In this document: positions 9,237 through 18,879 of the stretch, piece after piece | How the letters are laid out: each line of letters opens with the position of its first letter | How positions within the stretch are numbered: the first letter of the stretch is position 1 | Source: Eukaryota sp. TZLM1-RC | Taxonomy: Eukaryota; Metamonada: BaSk clade | Length of the DNA: 64,000 nucleotides | Assembly (NCBI GenBank): GCA_040285825.1 | Contig: JAUPSS010000008.1 | Location: forward strand, 806,001 to 870,000 | Direction: 5' to 3' | Program-made: the position numbers and the translations under genes | The notes under the pieces: model-generated | Seen by the model: the letters and a program-made list of their open reading frames with translations, nothing else | Databases searched by the model: none | What the model was told of the DNA's origin: nothing

Positions 9237-11030
9237 TTAAAACAGATACTGCTGTCTTCTTAGACGTCTCACACGCCTTGGCCTTCTGAATGGTTCTGGC
9301 CTAGTACCAGTGAAATACTCACTAATTGCAATCTCCAGCTGGTTTCTGGAGGCTGAGATGTCCCTAGATCAGTTGGTCTGACATCGAGGGCAATCGAACT
9401 TAGTGTTATTTACCCTTCCGTCATCATGATAGATCTTTCTATGAAAGTCCTTACAGCAATTCACTTTTGCTGAGGTCATAAACTCATCCCGACTTTGACG
9501 CTTTCAAAGTGTTTTTTTTTTGATTTGTTTGAGAAATCTCTTTCGGGGGGATTTCACAGATTGACCAGAAGGACCTCCACCACCATTGCCGAACCATACT
9601 ATAGTGTTTCTTCCTTCAGACAAGCGTTTAATTTTGTTAATAAAACTAGTTATTCTCTTTTGCCTTCGTATGAGGAAATCAAACTTATTTCTTCTAAGTT
9701 TTTTTTCTTACATCACGCTGCAAATTTCCAGAGATAGTTGAAGCATATTCAGGCTCTTCCTCAGATTCAGGAACATAAGGTAAACTTATTTCAATCAGAT
9801 ACTCTTGGAAGCTCTGAGCGGAATAAGTGTTAGGAGTTGCTTGAGTCAGAGGAGGAGGGTGATTTAGTCTTCGTTCTTTTGGATTCAGTAGCAGTCCAAC
9901 ACGTTCAAAAACAGTAGCAGAATTTTGGAAAGAACCAGCAGTGTTAACCACAAAGATTGCTGTGGTTGGGATCAATGGCTACAAAAAACAAATTTTCATC
10001 AGGATCTCTGTAATTGGGCTGTCGTTCCACTGGTAACCGCGATCTTCGTTGTGGATTTGCTTTTCTATGGACATTGGATTTTCGTTTCCTTTCAGCGTTA
10101 TGAAGATCATAATTTCCAGAGGCTCGCCTGGGCTCAAATTCCGTTTTACATGGCTTAATATAAGTTTTTCTTTCCTTCTGGGTAAACGGAAACCGCAAGG
10201 AATCACCATTTGAAAAAATTGTGTAGTTAATAAATTTGGATTTATTAAAAAACCGATAAGGGTTGTTCAGAAGCTCTTTGTTTTCATTTAGCTTTGTGAA
10301 ATAAGCTTCTGCTTCTTTAATCAAGCTGCAGAAGCATGGAGACCAACTGGACAGTGGAGAGAGAGTGTGCCTTTTCATCACATCAGGGAAGTTATCTTCT
10401 AAAAAGGTAAAATATTCAAGACAGATTAAAAGATTGTTGCTGCAGACTCCATACTGATGGGGAATAGTTCGTTTCTTATTGAATTTTGAACAAATTTTCA
10501 CCACCACCAATATAGGCGTTGGCTGTCATATTGAGCCAATGGACCAAGATTTGCTGGTGTATTTCTTGATACCATTGCAAAATTGACTCATCTGGCTGAA
10601 TCAATTGAAGTACACAGTCGGCGTACTTCTTGGGCCAGGGGCAATTTAGAAATTGAGCACAGCCCTTGAAAAATTGCGTTTCCAGACAACAAAACCGTCA
10701 GCGAGCAACTGACAAAAGACTTCTCGCAGATGGATGGCTCGACTGCCAAGAAGAGTGGCAAGACACCAAAATCCATCACCGTCGGCTGAGGTGGTTTCAT
10801 TCAGCGGTCGCCAGGGCCAAAAGTGCTGAACAAGGTGTTGCAGCGCTTGGTAAACCAAAGGATGGTTCTCAAATGGCCTCCTTTGTTTAGGCTCACTTTG
10901 ACAAACAAAGTCGAAACAGAGGCTCCAGCATGTGCCTCTGAGTCGAAAAACTGGTTGACCAACGCTCCCACAGTTGTAGTTTGTAGGACGTTATCCATGG
11001 CCGTCAACACAGTCGGAAACAGTCAGAAAT
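9237..11030 (-). pseudogene. Fanzor, family B, decayed copy F2
   Basis: Near full-length relic on the minus strand with many frameshifts. In order: an N-terminal segment VNQFFDSEAH, the block GDGFWCLATLLGSR and LLADGFVVWKRNF, a central segment NPYRFFNKSKF and SNGDSLRFPF, and RuvC-I FFVAIDPNHSNLCG (about 9950-9985). RuvC-II follows as TIVWFGNGGGGPSGQ near 9590, then zinc-ribbon start DEFMTSAKVNCC near 9480. Next come CPRC and RuvC-III SRDISASRNQ, ending in an Arg-rich tail RRPRRVRRLRRQQ. Order and spacing match Fanzor/TnpB, including the DE(F/Y).TS motif whose Glu is proposed to replace the usual RuvC-II Glu in many Fanzors. Homologous along its length to copy F3 at 49.3-51.07 kb. It is co-directional with the gene downstream. 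Confidence 0.75.
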
Positions 11031-11297
11031 GATTGAAAATTTGTTTCCTAAAATTGACATTTTGTTGAAATCAATCAATTTTATAGTTGTCAATTCAAAA
11101 TAAAGTTAGTTAGAAGTGTTTATTAATGATACATATCGTTCAAGATTGCTTTCTGAATGTTTTCCTTTCCTCAGACAAGAACTACATGCTGCAAAAGTTG
11201 GTTAGTGGAGTTTGGTTGGGTTGTCATCATTCCCCAGATTTGCAATTGAATTTCATTTCATCACTTATACCTTTCGTTCACCTTTAGTAATTTAGTT

Positions 11298-11643
11298 TTG
11301 ACTAAATTTTCATCTTCGACAACCTCCCCTTTTGACTCTCGACAACCTGGAAAACCTTCAGTAGTTGCATCTCCATTTGGTCAACAGACAAGTCATCCTT
11401 CTACAACAGGAGCTTTTAAGGCTCAGAAAATTGGTCAAAGTTCAGGAGGTGTATCGTCTTTTGGTCAAGGAACAAACCCACCTTCTACTACAGGAGCTTG
11501 TGTCCGACATCTTGTGTCCGAATGGCTTTCTTTCTATGGGTCCGACAATCTGCTTCAGTTCTGAAAGCTGAGGCCGCTCTACAAGACACCTTTTCCGGAG
11601 ATGATCTCATTTCAACCTATTCGTTGAAAAGTTCACCATCTGA
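11298..11643 (+). pseudogene. FG-repeat nucleoporin-like fragment
   Basis: Contains two imperfect repeats, SPFGQQTSHPSTTGAFK and SSFGQGTNPPSTTGA, in a Ser/Thr/Pro/Gly-rich frame. This is the composition of GLFG/FxFG linkers in Nup98-type nucleoporins. After a stop at 11562-11564 another frame continues (VLKAEAALQDTFSGDDLIS ... SELRGM) to a stop near 11659. There is no start codon and no structured domain. It is probably a captured or decayed gene fragment between two Fanzor relics. A real short gene with an undetected 5' exon is possible. Confidence 0.4.
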
Positions 11644-11686
11644 GCTTCGTGGGATGTAGATTCAAGAAATCAATTTTTATTTATTT

Positions 11687-12130
11687 TTAATTTTTTGGAG
11701 CTTTACTGTGTATTAACATCTTCCCAAAAGTCTTCTCTCTCTGCAGCATCAATTGTTGATGATCAACTATGTTCTTCTGTTGAATATGAATATGGGAATA
11801 AGTAATATTGTAGAAATCAATTGCACTATTGTTATCTCTCTTCCAGTAGATGCCACATTCACTGTTTTGACAGCGTAGCAATCTATGACAGGTAACCCAT
11901 TTTGCCTTTTGTTCCACTTTTTCAAATTCTCTCTTTTTCCTTGGGTTGGTCTAGTTGTTTGTTCAGTTCTTCTTTCTTTTCTTTCTTCCTTTTCTCATCC
12001 TGCTCATCATGAATATAAACATTTCAATTTCTTTTCTTAACACACGAATATCACTGTTGATTTCTCTATCCATCTTCCTCTTGCTTCTTACATAAGCATT
12101 TGGATCAGGTACTTATAACTTGCTCATCGT
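11687..12130 (-). pseudogene. Fanzor C-terminal fragment, family C (F4)
   Basis: The minus strand reads YVRSKRKMDREINSDIRVLR, then (after a shift) a Lys/Glu-rich charged linker. It then reads HRLLRCQNSECGIYWKRDNNSAIDFYNI, given here in pieces: HRLLRC-QNSEC is the second half of the zinc ribbon and YWKRDNNSAIDFYNI is RuvC-III with its Asp. This RuvC-III form (WKRDNNSA) differs from families A and B, so it is a separate lineage. The N-terminal half is missing. Confidence 0.6.
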
Positions 12131-12239
12131 AATACCTTTTCGATCATCGCACGCACATTGCACGCAGTATTTCTATATTCATCTATTAAATATAACTTGA
12201 AACTAGCCTTTCGTAACGTTTTTCGTTAATGTACAAAAG

Positions 12240-12840
12240 ATCAATTTTACACAGGGCTTCTCTTATTCTATGTAAGAACTGATGCTGTTTGTTTGTTATG
12301 GCAAATTGAATTCGAAAGCGCCATAAAAAGATATCGAATCTCTTCATTGTTCTTTCTTGAACCATTTTTTGGAAACATTCAAAAAGGTTCTTGCTTCTAC
12401 TGATAGTCTTCCGTTTATAGCAAATGGGAAAGCAAGAAAAACAAGTGGTCTGTTTCTATCAGCATTAGCTTCTTCAATATATCTGTCATATTTTCCATGT
12501 TTCTTTTTGGCTTTAAATTCAAGAGCTTCTACTGGATTAAGTTTTCTTCTTAAATGGAATGTGCTATTTGCAATACTGCAGTAGACAAATTTAACAACAA
12601 CTTCAAAGTTATCAATCCAGTCTTAGTATACATTACCTCTGTCGTCAGAACCAAAATTATTCAATGATAGTGTTTCTTTCAGCAGAGGCTTTTTGACACA
12701 CGAAATTCTTGCATTTCCTGCCATACTGAAAACAGTGTCTCTAACAGCATCATGTAATGAAGATCGATAAGTTATCAGTTTGTAACAATTCAGAGCATGA
12801 CGCAAAGTGAGCTGTGGTGAATTCGAACAAGTACATTTTT
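12240..12840 (-). mobile_element. 5'-truncated LINE end, family L1, copy c
   Basis: The minus-strand translation has LTLRHALNCYKLITYRSSLHD, then LNNFGSDDRGNVY, then diverged versions of the C-terminal L1 block. It is more diverged than copies at 45-47 kb, hence older. It has stops in frame. It is followed at 12985 by another L1 end in the same orientation. Confidence 0.65.
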
Positions 12841-12984
12841 CTTTAACTACAAGTTAAAAAATCATCTGGAACTGAACAATAATACTGAGCTGTTGGACGT
12901 AAATAGTGCATTTTGAACAGTAATATAAGTTTTGAAAAGAGGTCTAATGTAAGATTTAGTTATACAACATTACAATAGCTATTG

Positions 12985-13835
12985 TATTTATTGAATTTGC
13001 ACACTTAATTAAATTAACTCATAACTAATGGGACGACTATCATTGAACCAAGATTTTCTCTACAAAATCTTGATCTGTTTGCTGTCTAGCTAAAGCTCCT
13101 CTTATTCGATTGAAAAACCTAGGTAGTCTATTAATAATGGCAAGTTGAATTCGAGAGCGCCATAAAAAATTATCAAATCTTTTCATTGTTTTTTCTTGAA
13201 CCATTTTTTAGAAGTCACTCAAAAAAGTTTCTGCTTCAACTGATAATCTTCCCTTTATCGAAAATTGAGAAGCAATAAGAACTGGTTTTGTATTTCTACC
13301 AGCTCTAGCTTCTTCAATATCTTTATCACATTTTCTATGTTTTTCTTTTGCTTTAAAATCAAGAGCACTTACAGGATTAAGTTTTCTTCTGTGAACCAAA
13401 GTATTATTTGCAACATTACATGAGACAAAGTCAACAATAGCTTCAGAATTATCAATCCAATCACAGTATACATCCCTCTATCATCAGAACCAAAATTATT
13501 CAGAGAAAGTGTTTCCTTCAGCAGGGGCTCCTTGATACACGACATTCTTGCAGTTTGTGCCATATTGAAATCAATGTCTCTCATAGCATCATGTTATGAA
13601 AAACGATAAGTTATCAATTTAGAACAATTCAGAGCATGGCGCAAAGTGAGTTGAGGTGAATTCGAACAAATACATTTTTCTTTTGATAATAATTGATTAA
13701 TGGGGATGTTCAAATATAATCTCATTTTTGTTACATTAGTGGCACACAATCCAAATCTTCGTGGTACAATGGTTACAAAAAGTGAAGAATCTGATGACTT
13801 GTTTTCACAAACACCCTTTTCCAACAACAATGAGT
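12985..13835 (-). mobile_element. 5'-truncated LINE end, family L1, copy b
   Basis: Similar in extent to the copy at 46.35-47.19 kb: CENKSSDSSLFVTIVPRRFG, RLYLNIPINQLLSKEKCICS, LRHALNCSKL, CIKEPLLKETLSLNNFGSDD, and the 3' end GTGTGCAAATTCAATAAATA. It carries frameshifts and stops. The bases between copies b and c (about 12841-12984) hold no recognisable gene. Confidence 0.7.
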
Positions 13836-14078
13836 GTTGTTACAATAGCTATTGATTTAACAATATTAATAGTATCGTCATCCAACCAATTAAAAGTTTG
13901 TATCTTATGACTCATCAGCCAAATTTTGCATAATTTCAAATGAACTTTTCTGAACTGGCCTTCTTTTGGTAAAATACTAAGGTTTAATCGAAATAATCAG
14001 CATGAGGTGATTGATTACACCAAAAGTAAAACTAAAACTAAATCAGAGTAATATACACTTTATTATCACCATCCTTGT

Positions 14079-15008
14079 TCACCTCCTAATAACTGTTCTT
14101 GGAGTCCTTGGAGTTCTGATTAAAGGACAAGTTTGTGGTCTAGGAGTATCTAAACGATTAATTAATCTTCTACTACCACTATTGTTATAATAAGGCAAAG
14201 CATCAACAAATCTTTTTGCAATCTGTTGGTGTCTAGTTTGTTTTAATAGTTCCTTTTCTTCTTTTATTTTACGCTCATTCTTCATCTTTACTTGAAAAAT
14301 CATATCTTTGGCTAACACAGCCTTAGAAAGTGCCAACGATTCGAATAACATTTCCTGTTTGCTGTTGGTAGGCTTACTATTCACTGAATTAAGTTGCAAA
14401 GAATTACTCAGCCCTTCTCGTCTAAGTCGACATATATTACCCCGGGACTTAAAAACTGCTACAACATTTATAACAATCCAAAGCTTCCTCCAAACCTTTC
14501 TACGCCTCATTGGTGTCAACAAAGATGCCCTTGACTTCTTTGGGCTGGATGGAGGAGATGCGATCACAGACCAAGATCGTTCCTTAAAAGCTGGAGGAAC
14601 GAACGGTCTGACTTTATGAAGGGGCCGGGCAGAAGGTGGATTTGAAGGTGGAGGGTTAAGGACATCGATTATAGGTCTTGATGAGATACGAGCTGAATTG
14701 AGACGGGAAATACGTGTAATTCTGGGTGAAGGGACATTAAAAGGAGTACTTGGCTGACGCGAAAGTGGTTGGTTGTCGTTTTTACTATTTTGTAAATCAA
14801 GTTTGGGTATTGAGGGTATAGGATTTGTTGAAGGTGTACTTGGAGGTTCAAGTTCAGATTTTCTGTAACTGTCAAATAAATTAGTCATTGAGCTTTGAAG
14901 TCTGAGCCTCGAACGAGAATACTTTTTATTTGTTTGATTAAGATGATGGATGTGAGACTCAAGTTGAACTGTTGTACTATCGATGGAAGTAAGAAGTTCA
15001 TTAGACAT
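14079..15008 (-). CDS. Basic, low-complexity protein, 309 aa, function unknown
   Basis: One uninterrupted frame from ATG 15008. Residues 1-30 may form a short coiled coil (SIDSTTVQLESHIHHLNQ). Residues 50-165 are Pro/Ser-rich and disordered. A hydrophobic stretch LWIVINVVAVF lies near residue 178. Residues 235-280 are a charged helix (VKMKNERKIKEEKELLKQT). The tail is very basic with repeated RTPRTP. The style fits a microtubule- or cytoskeleton-associated protein, but I recognise no family. The hydrophobic patch might mark an unremoved intron, though no consistent 28-31 nt one was found. Fanzor copy F5, later hit by a hAT element, ends just upstream on the same strand. Confidence 0.65.
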   Translation of the reverse strand: MSNELLTSIDSTTVQLESHIHHLNQTNKKYSRSRLRLQSSMTNLFDSYRKSELEPPSTPSTNPIPSIPKLDLQNSKNDNQPLSRQPSTPFNVPSPRITRISRLNSARISSRPIIDVLNPPPSNPPSARPLHKVRPFVPPAFKERSWSVIASPPSSPKKSRASLLTPMRRRKVWRKLWIVINVVAVFKSRGNICRLRREGLSNSLQLNSVNSKPTNSKQEMLFESLALSKAVLAKDMIFQVKMKNERKIKEEKELLKQTRHQQIAKRFVDALPYYNNSGSRRLINRLDTPRPQTCPLIRTPRTPRTVIRR

Positions 15009-15105
15009 CAGCTAATAGCACAAAAATGGCAAAAAGTGGTAACCTGTTGAGAGTACTGGAATATGAAGATGAAAAGAATCGAGTTGCTGGTTTCAAAACT
15101 TGAAG

Positions 15106-15701
15106 CAATGTTAGAATTCCGAACGTTCGCAACCCTTACGAACGTTCGGCCGAACGTACGCCGAACTAGTTTTTGTTCATTTACACGTGTCAACACAGTT
15201 TTGTTTAAAAATGTTTTCCCAAATCCCTATTTCAACTACTACAATAGATTTCACTGTTTAAAAATCTGTATTCATAGATAAATCCCCTTCTTTACATCAA
15301 CTTTCTTCAATGCCAAAGCACCCTGTTTACAAACTTCTAGACAACGTTAATTACGATAAAGTGTCCAAAAATATTACTTCACAGTGCCGCTGCTGCAGTA
15401 AGATGCTAAAAGGTTCAGCCCGTCGCTTTTCCTCCCATTTCATTAAGGAGTATAGAGCTGGATATGCCTTATGTACTCAATTATCCACCATTTCTGTCAA
15501 GGATATAAACACTGTCCTAGGTTAATGACCTAGATTTAGATGTTGTAGAACTTTCTGAATAAAAGTTTACTTTGTTGGTTGATAGTGAGTATAATAGTAT
15601 AGGGAAGGAGAAGATAAACAGCGTTTTGATATTAATGAATCAAAACGAGATACCGAACTAACCGAACGTTCGGCCGAACTAGTTCTGTAATTCTAACATT
15701 G
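15106..15701 (+). mobile_element. Non-autonomous hAT-type DNA transposon with 8-bp target duplication
   Basis: The 596-bp element is bounded by perfect 13-bp terminal inverted repeats CAATGTTAGAATT / AATTCTAACATTG. It is flanked on both sides by ACTTGAAG (15098-15105 and 15702-15709). An 8-bp duplication and a CA...TG end are hAT hallmarks. Sub-terminal palindromic GAACGTTCGGCCGAAC motifs resemble transposase-binding clusters. Inside, 15310-15525 encodes a 71-aa frame with QCRCCSKMLKGSARRFSSHF, a BED-type zinc-finger-like start of a hAT transposase. The catalytic part is absent. It interrupts the C-terminal end of Fanzor F5. Confidence 0.9.
15310..15525 (+). CDS. BED-finger-like transposase N-terminus inside the hAT element
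   Basis: 71 codons starting MPKHPVYKLLDNVNYDKVSK. They contain C-x2-C (QCRCCSK) and, 16 residues on, H-F-I-K, a plausible BED finger. They end after a short Ser/Cys segment without any RNase H-like catalytic domain. It may encode a DNA-binding repressor fragment or simply be the remnant left by internal deletion. The related copy at 54.45 kb keeps only the first ~16 codons. Confidence 0.55.
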   Translation: MPKHPVYKLLDNVNYDKVSKNITSQCRCCSKMLKGSARRFSSHFIKEYRAGYALCTQLSTISVKDINTVLG

Positions 15702-16456
15702 ACTTGAAGTCTTTCTACTACATGAATCATATCATGAACAGCATTGACTCTACAATTCCATAGACATCCACACTTCCTGCAAGTGAGTAATCCATGTCTA
15801 AGGACCGTTGGAGTCTTTGCTCTCCTGTAAGGTCTTTGGTTAGGTACTCGATGCTTCCTTACATTTTCGCCTTCTTTTCCCTCGAGTACACATGCATGAC
15901 ATCGACAACTTGTTCTATATTCGTCCAGCAGCAATAGACGTAAGTTACGTTTTTTAAACATCTTTCGATAAGCAACATTCTTTGTAGGGGCTTGGTGTTT
16001 AAAATTGGTTTGCTTGCAATCAACCATCACTACAATATTATCTTCTGGACGTCCAAACCTATTTTCAAATTCATTCATCCATTTTGCTTCAAACCTCTCT
16101 GTGGCCCTGAATCTTCGCAGTTTCATAAATCTTTGTCAAAGTAAAAAGCTCCAACATGGAGAGAAAAGTTGTTTTTTGCCTTGCAGTAATATATGAATAC
16201 TTCATGATCTAGAGTTTTTTTTTGAAAATTTTTTAATTCTTCTTCCCATCCCTTTACAGTTTTGTTTTGATAAATCTGTGATTCTTTGGCATTTTTATAG
16301 AATTTTTGATGGTCTTTGTTCAGAGTTTCGCTTCTCCTTTGAGGAGCAGTGAGCCTCTTGAATTCCTTTAGTTTTGCTTTATTGTTTTCATTTGCAGGAG
16401 GATTTTGTTTTGGCCTGAAGTCTAGAATCTTTTGTTTTGTCTTTTTGTTTTTTTTC
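15702..16456 (-). pseudogene. Fanzor, family A-like, C-terminal half, copy F5
   Basis: Minus strand: a Lys/Asn-rich segment, then EVFIYYCKAKNNFSLHVGAFYFDKD. A one-base frameshift near 16125 precedes FMKLRRFRATERFEAKWMNE. Then come RuvC-II region NIVVMVDCKQ, APTKNVAYRKMFKKRNLRLL, LLDEYRTSCRCHAC and the second zinc half RHGLLTCRKCGC. RuvC-III is WNCRVNAVHDM, where the usual RD is CR, so the third acid is lost. The N-terminal half is replaced by LINE sequence (junction about 16456). The C-terminus is cut by the hAT insertion and resumes at about 15097 towards the 309-aa gene 89 nt further on. Confidence 0.75.
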
Positions 16457-17225
16457 ATTCTGTTGTTTTCTATGGCCAAACAATTTGCCCAATCATTCGA
16501 TATGTAATAGTGGCAAACCTCTTTTGTTTTCTCATCTTTTTAACTGTAGACATTTTTTATTTTTAGAAGTAAAATACATAATAATGTCAGGGACCAAATT
16601 TATGTAATGTGTAAATCATATCGAGTAGATTCCTTTTTAGAGCCTTTGTTATCAAAATTAATTCTTAATGACCCCAATATTGATAGTACGCGCTACAGCA
16701 GAGCTTCTATGGATCTGAAAAAAGGTGACTTGGTTGTTTCCGGCTTAAATGGTAGTTTCACTATTTTAGACGCCATGTCCTTGACCCTTGTAATTCTTTT
16801 AACGAACATTTCATCAACTCGGATGTAAATAATCGTCTTCTTGCTGGCGAAAAATATAAAATTGCTAAATATGCGAAACCTGTTTCTTCTGTTAATGAAA
16901 ATTCTCATGTCCAATATAATTATGTCCCTTGGCTTTTTCCTTGCTTGGATCCTTAGGTAAGGCTGCTATGGCTTTCCTTGAGGACTTTGATGTAGTTCTA
17001 AAGGAAAGAACTGGAAGATTTTTTAATCGTGTTTACCGGCAAAACAGGATTGTATTTTCTATCCTTAAGGGAATGGTGAAATTAATTTCTGAGTCACTCT
17101 CTTCTTTTGGTAAATTTTCTGAATCTTTGGCAATTAATTGTTTTGATGTAGGGGAATCAGGTTTTGAGGATGTGGAGCTTTAGTTTTGTATTTGATTATT
17201 TTATTCTTTATTTGATCAGAAACGC
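16457..17225 (+). mobile_element. 5'-truncated LINE end, family L2, copy b
   Basis: Translation (with shifts) gives LWPNNLPNHSICNSGKPLLF-like sequence, then IYVMCKSYRVDSFLEPLLSKL, ASMDLKKGDLVVSGLNGSF, LLGSLGKAAMAFLEDFDVV and VYRQNRIVFSILKGMVKLIS, ending GESGFEDVEL. Nearly co-linear with L2 copies c and d. Frameshifts near 16780 and 16920. It starts abruptly in the LWPNNL motif against Fanzor F5. Confidence 0.75.
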
Positions 17226-18220
17226 TTTTGTAAATAAAAGTTCTGTCAATACGACCTCTATTTCTTCCTTTGTTTTCTTAATGACGCCATTCGTCCCATT
17301 CTACTCTTAAATATGTTGGGGTTGAGTGTGGTTCAGTTAACATTTTGGGATTTGGGCAATTTAATTTCCCGGACATCAATTGGTCCCTAATCCCAGGGTC
17401 AATTACTGTGAAGCTAATATTTATCAGCTCATCTCGTGAAATTTCAGTCAAGTACGGATCCTTTTCACCTTCCTATGGCTTCTTAAAGAAACTCTGCCCT
17501 GCTTTATCTTTTCTCATAAGGTGTAAGGAGCAACTTACACCATCAGTCCTTATGGAAATTTTGAAACAGTAATCTTGCTTTTCAAAAGCCCTTTTACTTG
17601 TTGGAAAAATCTATTTCTAATATTGATGTCAGAATTTTCCAATATTTCCTCCAAGAACAGTTTCAGAATTTCCCGGGTAATTGGATTCATTTGGAATCAA
17701 AACTATGTAAATTACCTGTGTGTCCCAGAAAGCCCAGGTATTTTAGAGATCTGAAGTGGAAATAAATTTTTCTTAAATGGAAATGTCTTTGGCAGTTGCA
17801 AATAGCAACTTGCCCTATATGAGCAGAAACAACAGCCTAAACATTTCAAAGAATCATCCATTAAACTATATATATTGTATTAAATGTATTAAATTAAACG
17901 CAAATATACCGTTACATTGGGTAAAAATAAATGTAGATTGTGAAATAAATATAAAGTTCTAGCCAACAATAACTGTTTCAATTCATCAATAAGCTGGTAT
18001 TGACTTGGAACATGTTTTCAGCTTATAAAAGTATCAACTGAAACAAATCTGATATGAACAGATGAATAGAATCCCTTTCGAAGAAGTTGAATAAAGGTTC
18101 AATAATATATGGGAATTCGCAAAAAAACTCATTCAATTGTGTTTGACAGAAATAAAGGTCGAGAAATTCATTCAATAATTCTTTGAAGTTATTTTTTACT
18201 GAAAGTGCAAATGAGCAAAT
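17226..18220 (+). other. Repeat-derived region, possible LINE endonuclease trace
   Basis: No intact gene. At 17345-17572 a short frame reads GFGQFNFPDINWSLIPGS, which resembles the GDFN.P.INW strand of the AP-endonuclease domain found in many LINEs. It has no preceding or following domain signature. The rest, to 18220, is AT-rich with stops in all frames. Confidence 0.3.
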
Positions 18221-18224
18221 GCTA

Positions 18225-18490
18225 ATCTCAATAATTTGAAACACTATATTCTGTGATCCTTTCCATAAATTGAGGATATAAATTTGGAACCCCTTCAGGT
18301 ACTGCATGAAAATAAATTTTTTTGGAAATTATCCTTAACTTTGTTGAATTGGAACAAATACCTTTTTCTTCTGATAATAATTGATTAATGGGGATATTCA
18401 AATATAATTTCATTTTTGTTACAAACGCTTCATTAGCAGCACACAGTCCAAATCTCTGTGGTACAATGGTTACAAGCAGTGAAGAATCTT
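18225..18490 (-). mobile_element. Short LINE fragment, family L1, copy d
   Basis: The minus strand reads RRFGLCATNEAFVTKMKLYLNIPINQLL, written in pieces: RFG-LCATNEA and MKLYLNIPINQLLSEEKGICS. It then loses similarity. It covers only the part before the HALNC motif and is broken on both sides. Confidence 0.65.
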
Positions 18491-18624
18491 TATTGAGTCT
18501 TTATTGAATATCAGATTTAGATAAAGTCATTCCCAATTTTGGGTACATCATCATGAGCATTAACCCTGTGAACTTGACGAATTTCAGTACTAATGGATTT
18601 TATTAAAAGTACTATCGAAAAACG

Positions 18625-18802
18625 ATCCAATGTTGCGGAGGGTATTATGGTTACAGGATAGAGCTAATTCATGAATTAATCGAACGCATACTGCATTGAA
18701 CACATTGACGGTGAGGGAACCTCAATAATTGATGGAGAAATGCCTGAATATTTACAAAGATGGATTGGTATTGCAAGTTCAAAAAAGGAATCCCATGTAT
18801 AG
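18625..18802 (+). pseudogene. Fanzor C-terminal remnant upstream of NOP16 (F9)
   Basis: Frames here read WLQDRANS-stop-INRTHTALNTL, a decayed RuvC-III neighbourhood (NRD..A.LN in intact copies). After a shift they read DGEMPEYLQRWIGIASSKKES and a stop. The latter aligns with GGERPEYPHRVKVGEGSKKIF, the tail of F1, and ERPQYL of F6. It is the most eroded of the promoter-proximal Fanzor relics, recognised mainly by the tail and by the shared block 39 nt later. Confidence 0.5.
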
Positions 18803-18837
18803 TGAGGAAAAAAACTCAGTTCTGCAAACATTAGCAC

Positions 18838-18879
18838 TAAAGGACACTTATTCCATTGTTATAGAGATTATCTCTACGA
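18838..18879 (+). promoter_or_regulatory. Shared 5' block before NOP16
   Basis: Contains GGACACTTATTCCATTGTTA followed by TAGAGATTATCTCTACGA and the start codon. It is the third copy of the block seen before ARL6 and the 290-aa coiled-coil gene, with matching position relative to ATG. Upstream of SSU72 a weaker relative GGGCATTTATATCGTTG is present. Confidence 0.55.

Noticed and set aside
16457-16479. Start codon of the Fanzor F5 frame (MAIENNR...)
   Set aside because: These codons lie in antisense LINE L2 sequence; the Fanzor similarity begins after the junction.
17345-17572. Intact LINE AP-endonuclease domain
   Set aside because: Only one strand motif (FNFPDINW) is present; no catalytic His/Asp neighbourhood or continuation into RT.
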